From Brachycybe producta (Eukaryota; Arthropoda; Diplopoda; Playtdesmida; Andrognathidae), in contig JAUPFP010000034.1 in NCBI GenBank assembly GCA_036925085.1, forward strand, positions 310,001 to 374,000: a stretch of 64,000 nt of DNA, in the 5' to 3' direction. Position numbers and translations under genes: made by a program. Numbering within the stretch: position 1 is the first letter of the stretch; each line of letters begins with the position of its first letter. The notes beneath the pieces are model-generated. The model was not told the origin of the DNA, did no database searches, and worked only from the letters and a program-made list of their open reading frames with translations. Below are positions 47,101-56,386 of the stretch, piece after piece.

Positions 47101-47549
47101 TTCAATTTACAATTTTCATAATTTATTTTACAGATGATTGTTACTGATAATTTTGCAAAATTTGATTTTGGAAGTAAAATCAACATGGTTAAATATGGAC
47201 AAGTTAGTATATGTGTTTTGTAATGGATGTCACAATAATCTTTTTTATAGAGAAAATTTCACCCATCTAACAGTTTGCATAGATATAACTACTATACTAT
47301 TTTAATAGACAGAGGGTGGATTTTATGCAAAACTAAACAATTAACGCAACATACATATCAAATTCAAAGTTTCAACATCAAAAACATTAAAGTCGTAGTG
47401 AGAAGTTCAGAAACAAATCGCCAAATTCATAAAAATCGAAAACATAGCCCAGTATACAACGCTTTTGCATTATTTCATCTACCCTATTCCCCCCCCCCCC
47501 CCCCCCGGCGGCATTTCAAAGACTTGCATCATACTGAGAAAATCTTTGG

Positions 47550-47621
<72 letters not shown>

Positions 47622-48119
47622 TCATAGTCACCTGCTGTTGCATTAATTTTCTATTTTACTTATTTCAAGGAAACGCCACCTGTATATAATATAGGCAGCA
47701 TAACTACGGCAATTACATTGTTCTGTAGCCCAAATGACAACTTCGTTAACTGCGAGGATATCACAGTTATAAGCAAACGTTTTAACCACGTTAAGAATCT
47801 TTCGGTTGTTCCCGTGGAAAGTCACTCGGCCTTCGTCGGCGGTCAAAAGGCTATTTTGTATGTTTACAATATCATCCTGCAAGAAATAAGAGAGACGGAT
47901 GTGCTGGTCATTATCGAAGTAGACGAGTGGCAAATAAGGAATTTATTTTGGACACTTTTTAATTATATAGTTGTTATTATTCCCGTTCTTTTTTCTCTCG
48001 TATTTCTCATTGTTTTTTATTTTTTGAATATTCGATCTCGAAAGAGGCTAATCGAACAAAATGGAGAAGATCAAATGCTTGTATCTTCCACAACGGATTT
48101 TAAGAAGTATAATCATTAA
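44138..48119 (+). CDS. Acid-lipase family alpha/beta hydrolase, membrane-anchored, tandem copy 2
   Basis: Paralogue of the gene 2.5 kb upstream, same strand. Exons: 44138-44236, 45175-45376, 45448-45565, 45882-46032, 46603-46689, 46763-46915, 46984-47055, 47134-47202, 47670-48119; 466 aa. Exons 3-8 have exactly the same lengths and phases as in copy 1 (118, 151, 87, 153, 72, 69). A signal peptide (CGLILFVFVCLVMFVTS) precedes YPFHVHHVLTRDGYILELHQ, LLLHGVFQDSSAF and the elbow GFSLGGAA (Ser171). Probable Asp340 (SPNDNF) and His369 (ESHSAF) complete the triad. The C-terminal transmembrane helix lies at about 408-430 and is followed by a basic tail. The glycine-rich elbow and all triad residues are kept, so it looks functional. 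The first intron (0.94 kb) has weaker support than the rest because exon 1 is poorly conserved. Confidence 0.9.
45703..45827. repeat. Foldback MITE, lipase 2 intron
   Basis: The left TATAGGTTGCATCTATCTAG and TAATTGTCCATTACATG are mirrored by AAAATGGACAGTTACACC and AAATGGATGCGACATATA. It is 125 bp, TA-flanked and probably Tc1/mariner-derived. Confidence 0.65.
46190..46325. repeat. MITE family J, copy 1, lipase 2 intron
   Basis: The left GATTAGCAGCCA is mirrored by TGGCTGCTGATC. The interior reads GCGAAATAAGGCGAAAAGCT and ACACAATCTCCTGCATGGAG. The same interior recurs at 58383-58465 and, inverted, at 56449-56580, and is partly present at 51536-51780. Confidence 0.7.
47489..47620. repeat. C-run and (CT)n microsatellite
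   Basis: A run of about 18 C is followed 45 bp later by about 33 CT units. The overlapping 123-codon reading frame is a product of this simple repeat. It lies in the last intron of lipase copy 2, 50 bp before the acceptor, and could act as a long pyrimidine tract. Confidence 0.9.
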
Positions 48120-48236
48120 GTTAATTATTCGTATTCTTATTATGGAAAGGTAGGGTCTCTTGAGAGGAGACACAGAGCCTTTTGGATTTGTGATGTTTTG
48201 GTGCTTACTGCATTTTATTTGTTAATAGAATATTTT

Positions 48237-48242
48237 ATTAAA
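48237..48242 (+). promoter_or_regulatory. Possible polyadenylation signal ATTAAA of lipase copy 2
   Basis: ATTAAA, the common variant signal, lies about 118 bp after the stop codon of the second lipase in AT-rich DNA. In such DNA a chance match is quite possible. Confidence 0.35.
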
Positions 48243-48649
48243 TTTCTAAATTGCAATTTTGTGTTATTTTTATCTAAATGCATATACAAATTCAATACCA
48301 ATTTTAAAAATTAAAAATTGTTAGCAAATAAAAGTACAAACTTGTTTTAAGAAAATTAACTTTTTAAAACTAACATTCCATTTCGAAAATACAATTTGTA
48401 TAAAACATATTTTTTCGGAAAAAAAAAACCAAATTTTCTACTAAACCAATTACATTAAAGGCAAAACATATTGTAATACAATTTACAGGAAGCTAAGAAA
48501 TGAAAAGCATGTATTAAAAATAATTAATCATTGTAAAAATTATGAAAAAAAATTGTAAATTTCATTTCAGTTTGAAAACGTTGTAAATGCCAACATGCAA
48601 CGTATGCTGACAAGTAGTCACTGTATTGACACTAGTGGCATTTACATCA

Positions 48650-48841
48650 CAGGCACCTGTAGACAGATTCAGAATTTCTTTGGCTCCGCCCTTTTATGAG
48701 CGTCATCAATTTCTAATCGGTTTGTTACTGGGTCTGATGTCACATTCCTCGCCCCTTTTAATTTCTAATTGGTTGATATTTGGTTTGAAGCTCATAAAAG
48801 GGCGGAGCCAAATAAATTGCGAAGCTGTCTACAGATGCCTG
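48650..48841. repeat. Foldback MITE, family E, copy 2
   Basis: It runs from CAGGCACCTGTAGACAGATT to TGTCTACAGATGCCTG. TTTGGCTCCGCCCTTTTATG is mirrored by CATAAAAGGGCGGAGCCAAA. The arms are highly similar, which suggests recent activity. Copy 3, more diverged, follows at about 48942-49128. Confidence 0.8.
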
Positions 48842-48941
48842 TCATTTTAACAAAAAAAAAATTAATGGAGATGCAGGTGCCATCTATTGGTTATGTTTTT
48901 AAACAGTTGCTATATGACTTTTTCAATTTTATTATAAGGTG

Positions 48942-49128
48942 CCCCAAAGCTTCAGAATTTTTTTGGTTTTTGCCCCTTTTATAAGCATCAGACCAAATAT
49001 CAGTCAATTAGAAATAAATAGGACAGGACATGTCAAATTATACCCTGTAACAAGCCAATTAGAAATTGATGATGCTCATAAAAGGGCAGAGCCAAAAAAA
49101 ATTCTGAAGCTGTCGACAGATGCCTGTG
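48942..49128. repeat. Foldback MITE, family E, copy 3
   Basis: AAAGCTTCAGAATTTTTTTG and GCCCCTTTTATAAGCATCA are mirrored by GATGCTCATAAAAGGGCAGA and AAAATTCTGAAGCTGTCGAC, ending in CCTG as in copy 2, only about 100 bp away. Confidence 0.75.
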
Positions 49129-49602
49129 TCCCAATCTTTAGTTTTTTTCAGGCCTATGAATAGTGATATCTATGGATATAGACTTCTATATAAGTGCTAA
49201 CAGTTTCTAATAATTTTTGTTTTTAATTTTACATTTTCCAAATTATATGGGCTTTTTTAGACCCTCTTGAGGCCTTTTCAAATTGTTTCAGGTCTTAAGT
49301 CAAGGTTGGTAGAGAGAAGAATCTAACCTACCCTTAACCCATTAACCTAACCTAACACTTTATACATGCACTCTATGTAATAGTTGATTATAGCGCCGCC
49401 TATAACTGAAAAATAATTAAAAGTTTTATGTTAAAAATCCTATACCACCAAAAAAAGTTTTTAGCTTTTTGGCAAAAATTTTTTAATGGAGACGGTAGCT
49501 CCATCTACTTTGGCTGATTTTTTTTTTTAATTTTTTTATATGAAATATTCAAGGTGTTGAACATTCATAAGTATAATTTATTAGCTCTATTATTACAGTT
49601 GG

Positions 49603-49677
49603 CAATATAGCTGTGGTATTAAGGGCACAGCTTTCTTAGTTGGAAGTCTTGGGTTCAATTCTGGGGATTGTCTGTTT
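49603..49677 (+). other. tRNA-like sequence (tRNA pseudogene or SINE head)
   Basis: GGGTTCAATTCTGGG resembles a pol III B box / T-arm. Upstream, TAGCTGTGGTATTAAGGGC resembles an A box / D-arm. CAGC-TTTCTTA-GTTG can form a four-pair anticodon stem with loop anticodon TCT. The acceptor arms pair poorly (GGCAATA against GATTGTC). This suggests a tRNA-derived SINE or a decayed tRNA-Arg. Confidence 0.35.
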
Positions 49678-49718
49678 GTTTTTATTGTATTTGAATTTTT
49701 AATATAATCTTATATTTT

Positions 49719-50156
49719 ATATGGAAGCCTGTTTGAGACATTTCGCACAATAATTTACACTCAATATTGTGCACAAACATTGATGAAAATGTCCCAATTG
49801 GAGCACCACTGCTCCAGTGAGAAAGAAGTAAATATGCACAATGCTTTATTGGTCAAGAGAAATGGGGTGGGGTTTTCCTGCTTGAAACAAACTGCCCAGA
49901 ATGACGACACAAGATGTCCCCCCTATTTTTGAGTGCTAATTTTCGCGCCTATAAATAAAAACAATATTTAAATGAATTTTAGATTACAACGCTCTTTATA
50001 ATGTAGTTTATGCAAGAATTGTAGATAATAGGACGAAACAGTTCGCCCTAACCTAACCTATTATTGAACGTGTGTGCACAATATTATTGAGCGCGTACGC
50101 AATATTATTGAATGTAAATTATTGTGCGAAATGTCCTAAACGGGCTTCCATATATT
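49719..50156. repeat. Inverted-repeat DNA element K
   Basis: TATATGGAAGCCTGTTTGAG, ACATTTCGCACAATAATTTA and CACTCAATATTGTGCAC are mirrored by AATATTATTGAATG, TAAATTATTGTGCGAAATGT and CTAAACGGGCTTCCATATA. The arms are about 55 bp and very similar. The 300-bp interior has no intact frame. TATA flanks suggest a Tc1/mariner-like or similar family. Confidence 0.75.
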
Positions 50157-50649
50157 TGATGCACTGAATCTTGCAAGAAAATCGCCAATGTGATCGCCAC
50201 TTTAGATTCATTTTTACAATTATTTAACATCATACAAAATTATGGATTATGAATCTATGATGATTGTTTTCTCAGTAGTTGGTAACACTGATTCAGGTGG
50301 CAATGAACTCTAGTATCGATTTTGATGTTGCTACTGAATATCGATACAGAAATATTACATAATCAATATTTACTACGAAATCCCATTTGAGACTGTTCTT
50401 TTCAATATGATTGATCTATTTGCGACCATTATGTAGTAATATTAAACCTCTCGTAAATTTTAATGAAGGTTCTGTTGATTTTTATCCATATCTGGGTCAA
50501 TATAATTGAACAATGAATTAATTATTTATATTAATGAAAAAGAAGAAGAAAACATTTTTAATATTGTCTCATACAGGCTTTCGTACAATATTTAAACATC
50601 ACTTAATACGATTCGTATCGATAACTATCGATACGTGATTAAGAGTGTG

Positions 50650-50773
50650 GCTTACGAGAGAGAGAGAGAGAGAGAGAGTCCGCCAGCCGAAATTTACAGG
50701 ATGAGTTAAGCGTGAAGTGAAGTGTGTGGCGACGAGGGACAAGAAGAAGTCGCTTCTGAAGTGAAATTTCCAG
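50650..50773 (+). other. Possible 5' UTR exon of the downstream gene
   Basis: A less AT-rich stretch with a GA-dinucleotide run (about 50657-50678) ends at TTTCCAG followed by GTAAAT, a good donor. It contains no useful open frame. It resembles a first non-coding exon, with the next plausible acceptor near 56064, before the ATG-bearing exon. The link is inference only. Confidence 0.3.
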
Positions 50774-51347
50774 GTAAATAACGGTTTTATACGTCGCATA
50801 TCATTCCATGAACATGATATTTTTGTAAGGTAATTGCATGAAAATCGTTTGCGTGCATAAAATTGGTTGTAGATTGGTTTTAAGTGAAGTTAATCGGGTG
50901 TTAATAAAAAGAGTGGTGCCCGGGAAAAAAGAAGAGGAGGAGGACGTTCAACCGCCGCCATCATTGTAAACAAACAAACAAACAAGCGAGGCGAAAACTG
51001 CAACAGCATTATTCTATTATTGCAATGCGGTGGTATTAAATTAATAAAAAAAAGGTGAGAGGATATAGTATGAGGACGGCTTGCGCCTGTCGCACGCTGG
51101 CACGGCAGGCGAGCTTCGTCCATTAATCCGATCCATATGGGGGGAAGTGTGGGAGGCGACGGGTGCGGAAAGATTGGATGCAAAGGGCAATTTTCATATT
51201 TATCATAATATTTATGGACTCCTTCCTTTTCTCTTGTTGTTAGAAACATTGACATTATTTGTTGCTAGGTCTTTATATTATGTAATGTTTGCTTTTGTGC
51301 GTTTTTCAAGGTTCGGAATTGGATAAATTTGTTGATAAACGCTTCCT

Positions 51348-51980
51348 CTAAAGCCAGGTTCACACATAAAAATATGTTTACATTAATGAATACATCATTA
51401 ACGTTGACGTCGTTATGTTTAAAAATGACCTTTTCCTAATTGTAATCAATGTAAATGCAACTCGTGTTCTCACTCTACAACTCCAAATGTGATAACTTGT
51501 TACTAATTTCTTGTAGAACTTTTATTTTTTTCGATTAGAAGCCGCTGGCCACCATGATTATACAATTTGTTAAAAAAATAATCAACTAATGTAGGAATAC
51601 GTTTAGGAGTGCATTTAATTTCTGCGCCCCTAAGCTTTGTGCACCCACGAGGCAAGTGCCTCAGTCGCCTTACCGTAACCGTAGTTACGGCTCTGGCGCG
51701 AAATAATGCGAAAAAAGTCTGAACCAATGTCCTGCATAAGATTCTAAAGCGGCTGCTGCTCATCAAAATTGTTTTTAGATAAATACCTGATGTTGTCACA
51801 GAAACGCAAGCGGTATAAACTTGAATGTAAAACTAGAATTATTTTCAAGTTTGACGTTTACGTTTTAAACATGAATGTAATCATGTAACAGCAACGTTAA
51901 CGGAAGATTTTGCAATTTGCATGTTCATTTACAAATGTAAACTGTAGTAGTGCGTTTTTTTGTGTGAACCAGGCATTAGC
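51348..51980. repeat. hAT-like non-autonomous element with nested family J piece
   Basis: The left CTAAAGCCAGGTTCACACAT is mirrored by TGTGTGAACCAGGCATTAG. TTTACATTAATG and AACATGAATGTAATCATG words form inner arms. Between them sits 51536-51780, with GATTAGAAGCCGCTGG and AAAGCGGCTGCTGCTCATC, a family J-like insertion. Confidence 0.6.
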
Positions 51981-53070
51981 CTGAAATTCAAACAGAAAAT
52001 TTAGCACTTGAACTTCCATCTGAAACAGGGTTAAAAACATTCTGTAGAAAACACTTCTCTAAGTACTGTTTTTTTATGTTAGTTCAATCACAAGATTCAA
52101 ATTGCAGTTCAAGTGCCAAGTTTTTTTTTTTATTAATTTCCGCACTTGAGGAAGTATTTAACCGAAGTATTAAGACGTGTTTATGTTTTAATATTCAGAC
52201 CTGCCAAAAATTGAAGTTGAGAGCTTTGTTTAATCAGAGAATTCTTGAGACAATCTGGGACCCTATATTAGCCAGTGCCATAACTAGACAGGTGCAACAG
52301 GTGCACATCGCTCAGGACGAAGGAGGCCCTGAAATGTAACTAACAACAAATTTTAAAAGATAATATTTAAATTTCGTCAACGTGCTCTGCTATGCAGTAC
52401 AGCTAGCTATTGGTGAACCGAGTGCGTCAAAGTGGGTCCAGTCACCCCATTGCGTTATTTAAAAAGACATTAAGAATTCAAGGGGCCAGAAGACAAAACT
52501 TTGCACACACAGGTCACATGAAAAGCTAGTTATGGCACTGTGTATGTAGCTTATTGAAACTTGCATTCCATGGATTTTGCTCCATGGGAAAACTTACTGG
52601 AAATGAATTAATTGCTCATAAATGTGACTTTACCTTGGTGTCACACCGGATTTGTGGACTTTCGTGTATATCAGGCAACATCGCGAGCTACAAACTAGAT
52701 TTTTGTGCCTTTTACAAACAGAAAGAAGCCATTAGTTCTTATCTCAAGTGTGTTTTTTTTTTGTTTGTTATCTAGATACCAGTTGCTTTTTAATTAGACC
52801 AAAGGGTCTTCCGGCTTGTATCTTTTGATTGCACCTCTCGGCCACCCATAGTTTTCTAAGTTGAAACCCTTCTATGAGTGTTCAAGTTGTAGTGCCAAGC
52901 TTTTTACTTGAATTTGTGCCGAAATTCCAAGGGATTAGAAAAGGAAACGCGCCACTTAGTGATATTTCTTCTACTGTATGTTTCCATCTCTGAGATTTTT
53001 TTTTTGGCAGGGTTAGAAAAAATCATGATTTGTTGGCAAATATCATGATATTTTGTTTTTACATATAGTG

Positions 53071-53229
53071 TGGAAAGTGTAGAAGGGGGGGGGGGAGAGA
53101 GAGAGAAAAGTGGGAGGGGTGAGGGGAAAAGGTTGGAATGAAAGGAGTAAAAAAAGGAAAAAACGACGCGCATGCGCACAATTGCCTGTAAATTTTGCTC
53201 CCGTCATTTATGACGGGTTACCCCACTAG
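53071..53229 (+). mobile_element. Helitron-like 3' terminus, copy 1
   Basis: The block ends with an 8-bp perfect hairpin, CCCGTCAT-TT-ATGACGGG (53200-53217), then eight bases, then CTAG followed by T. This is the layout expected of a Helitron 3' end inserted at A|T. Upstream lie GCGCATGCGC and a G/A-rich tract. The left TC end was not located. Confidence 0.55.
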
Positions 53230-53411
53230 TATATATATATTTTGCCAGGTTTGTGTCTCTGTGTGTCTTTCTACATGTATATATCTTTCTCTCTTTCTGG
53301 GATAACGCTGTGCAACCATTGAAGCACATCGGAATTTATATAAATTTGAATTAAATGAACTGTTTTTTTTTCTTTCTCAAGGTCAACTATATGTTGAACT
53401 CTTCCTTTGGA

Positions 53412-53607
53412 AAGTGTAGAAGGGGGGGAGAGAAAAGTGGGAGGGGGTGAGGGGGAAAGTGTAGAAGGGGAAGAGAGAGAGAGAGAAAAAGTGGGAGGGG
53501 GCGACTGAAATTGAAATGAAAGGAGTAAAAAAGGAAAAAAACGACGCGCATGCGCACAATTGCCTGTGAATTTTGCTCCCGTCATTTATGACCGGTTACC
53601 CCACTAG
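53412..53607 (+). mobile_element. Helitron-like 3' terminus, copy 2 (tandem)
   Basis: It repeats the previous block (GGAAAGTGTAGAAGGGG, ACGACGCGCATGCGCACAAT, TGCCTGT-AATTTTGCTCCCG) with one hairpin mismatch (GACCGG) and the same CCCCACTAGT end. The spacing to copy 1 is about 380 bp end to end, as in tandem Helitron insertions or a local duplication. Confidence 0.55.
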
Positions 53608-54802
53608 TATATATATAATATTATATTTAAAGTTTTAACCCGAATTTCACTCCTTATACCTTGTACACACATGAGCTAAATGAATTCAAATTAAATGTGT
53701 TTAGGTGAATTATACGGAATCCAGTTAAGGACATAAACACAAAATAAAAATTGACTTTATTTATCAATATTTCAAATTGAAATACTAAATCAATATTTCG
53801 TCAATAGTTTATATATTATATTTAAGTATTAACTCAATATTTTGAGATTATTAACTGAATAAATTGAATTCGACATATTGTTTGTTTGCCCTTCTCAGAG
53901 GGCGCTGTAGAACACGTTTATTATTTAAATGTATTTAACTCTGTATGTGTGTACAAGGTATTAATTAGGCCGTCTGTTTGCAATTCTGATTGTGTTTAAC
54001 CTGATTGGTTAAACTTATGTCTAATAATATAAGTTCCACGAAAGAGCAAATGATGTGAAAATATTTCTCGTGTATTTGTCAATTATTAATTTTTAGAAAA
54101 TGACAAAAAACAAGATGGCGGCGCCAATTTCATTTTTTTTTTGGAGAAATTTTATGAATTTCGCTGTTTAGTTTTTCTATTGTCCGTCGTTTTGTATATA
54201 TTATATAGGAGATCACCATATGGTTTTAAAAATAAAAGTATTTTCTGTAAGAATACAATATTATCAAAAATATAATATAGATATATTTATCAGTAACATA
54301 TAATATCACTTGATAAAGAAACGTATATCTAATCCTGTTTTTAGATAAAACTTTCAAATTGATTTGAATTATTTACTTATTTTTATTTTGTCGTTTTCGA
54401 GGTTGTACCTATCTCGCCCGACGACGATGAGGGGGGGGGGGGGGTCTGAGGTAGAGGCTTGTGTTATTAAGGAATTTACAATAGAATTATTAAACTAATG
54501 GCTACTACTGTAGTGGGAACATATGTGTTTTTCCCTCCATACAATTATGGGAATTGATGAGGGCCAAGCGTGCTGGCATTTCACGCCGGAAACCAGTTTA
54601 ACGTCCTCCACAGCCCGCTTACTTCAATCCCATCAACGAGAAGCATTTGTAGCCTCCACCTCCAACCCTCGGTTTCATCCGAGATGCATTCGTGTGGTTA
54701 CAGTTTTGTCGAGCTCTATAATAAAATAGCATTAAAATGAAGGGAAGCGATGAAAGAGATAACAGTAGGCCAACTGCACGACCAATACCCTCTTGGACAA
54801 AG

Positions 54803-54960
54803 CTAAGACCGGTTCCACACCTATAGCAAGCACTTGTTACATATTTTCATCTTGAACTCGTAGCACTCGGATCCTCTAGCGCCTTGTTGCAACCCTGTGC
54901 AAAGGGTTCAAGGTGAAAAGATGTGACAGATGTGCTTACCGTGTGGAACCGATCTAAAAC
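54803..54960. repeat. hAT-like foldback MITE
   Basis: AGACCGGTTCCACACCTATA and ATATTTTCATCTTGAAC are mirrored by GTTCAAGGTGAAAAGATGTG and CTTACCGTGTGGAACCGATCT. It is 158 bp with long arms. The terminal GGTTCCACAC resembles that of the elements at 51348 and 55348. Confidence 0.7.
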
Positions 54961-55347
54961 GTTACCGTAATAAACACGCTCAGATGTTTTAACTAGCATG
55001 TACACCTGTCACCTAGCAAAGAGTGTCACAGCAAAATGAAAGATGGAGTAAAAGTGCTTTTATGTGTTTTGCACTACGTTTTTATTGTTATGTTACAAGT
55101 GACAAATGTAACGTATGTTTGTTTGTCACCAGTGTCTTCTTACAACTTACAAATGTTTTTGTTTCGTTTTTGAAGCCATTTGAATCTGATGCAGGGTTTG
55201 CAGGCGGCGCATGTGTAAATTCCACACCCCTTGTTACATTCATGACTGAATGTAACAAGTTTAAGCTCCTCTTAATCAGATTTTAGGGTCCAAAGATTTA
55301 CAATTGATATAAAAGGGAACATTGGATAAGGATAAATTAATACTAGA

Positions 55348-55579
55348 TTTAGGCCGGATTCACACGGACCGCTTTGTGGCGCGTCACAAAATGGTTGATG
55401 CGGCTTGCTTCACACGGAACATCATTAAAAACAATAGTCTGCTTTGTGGTAACACGACACTTTTAGGCAGTGGCAGAACTCAAACCACTTATCGCCACTG
55501 TTGGTGCAAAAAAAAAACATTGGCTTTGGCTTGTGTGAGTTTGTGGCGCCACAAAGTGGTTCGTGTAAAGCGAGCTTAA
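55348..55579. repeat. hAT-like foldback MITE
   Basis: TTTAGGCCGGATTCACACGG and CGCTTTGTGGCGCGTCAC are mirrored by GTGGCGCCACAAAGTGGTTC and GTGTAAAGCGAGCTTAAG. It is 232 bp with no coding capacity of its own. Confidence 0.7.
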
Positions 55580-56064
55580 GATGTCATTGTGGACAAGGCT
55601 ATTTATTTATTACCGCCTCCTCCTCTTCTCCTCCTGAGTCCTTCCTTTCAGTTTTAAGTTTCGATTGACCTTTGACACTTTGGCCTCAATTTGGCTCCGT
55701 TCCGTTCTTCTTCTCCTCCTCCTCTTCTTTTCCTTTTAGCTGTACGACTCCTGACCATAAAGTGACCCTTCATTGAATAGTAAGTATTCTTATAAAGTAA
55801 CGCCCTCTTTCTATTATCAACTTTGTAAATTGTAACCCAACATCCATCACTTGAAGTATTGATGATTTCAAAGTTGTAGTAGTAGTGGTGGTAACACGGC
55901 ACACACACGCACAGGTGGTTATCCCCTCCTCCTCCGCCACCACCTCTTCTTGAGTCTCCTTCACTCTTCAGTTATCTCCTCTTTTTTGATTGAGTGGCAA
56001 CATGGTTTGTTGTTATATATTTGAAATCACTTTTACATTGTTCTTTGTTTTTTTTTGTTTTCAG

Positions 56065-56386
56065 TCGACTATTTTTTTTTTGTAACGGGTTTCTCCATCT
56101 TTTTTTTTTTTTACAAACGAAGTCAGAATGCTGTAAGCCGAGGGGTCCAATCTGAGTGAGAGAGCGAGCGAGAGAGAGAGAGAGAGAGAGAGAAGGAAGG
56201 AAGGAAGGAAGGAAGGAAGGAAAGGTACAAAGGGTGAGAGAGAGAAACTTTCAGGGCAAATACATTTGCTGGAGATTCGTTTGGGTCCTTCGAGAGTTGT
56301 TTGTGTCCCCGTCGTCGTCGTCGTCGTTGCTTCTTGCGTTGAAAAGAAGAAGCCAAAGAAAATGCCGTTTCCGGAATCCCATCGAG
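56065..56386 (+). other. Possible UTR/start exon carrying the ATG of the last gene
   Basis: TTTGTTTTCAG at 56064 is a good acceptor. The stretch holds GA and GAAG microsatellites, then an ATG at 56362 (context AAAGAAAATGCC) and a donor CATCGAG|GTATGC after 25 coding bases. The phase-1 end fits the next coding exons. Confidence 0.4.
56157..56222. repeat. (GA)n and (GGAA)n microsatellite
   Basis: A GAGA run with interruptions passes into about seven GGAA/AAGG units. It lies in the putative start exon 140 bp before the ATG, so length changes would alter the 5' leader if that exon is real. Confidence 0.85.

Larger units (their letters stand above)
48120..50649. other. Repeat-rich interval after lipase 2
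   Basis: It holds two family E palindromes, a tRNA-like sequence at 49603-49677, a 440-bp inverted-repeat element (49719-50156) and short CCTAACCTAACC runs at about 49346 and 50049. No gene was seen. Confidence 0.6.
50774..56064. other. Long repeat-rich interval or first intron of the last gene
   Basis: It includes GC-richer DNA to about 51200, three hAT-like foldbacks (51348-51980, 54803-54960, 55348-55579), a duplicated Helitron-like end (53071-53607), a G-run at about 54431, and GGA/CTC-rich low complexity at 55615-55735 and 55925-55960. No convincing coding exon was found. Confidence 0.5.

Noticed and set aside
47275-47646. A 123-codon reading frame with Leu-Ser repeats
   Set aside because: It is created by the C-run and the (CT)n microsatellite inside the last intron of lipase copy 2.
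50890-51326. Frames of 121 and 81 codons in a GC-richer block
   Set aside because: They overlap on opposite strands and have no recognisable domain. The base composition could reflect a promoter or UTR, which I could not establish.
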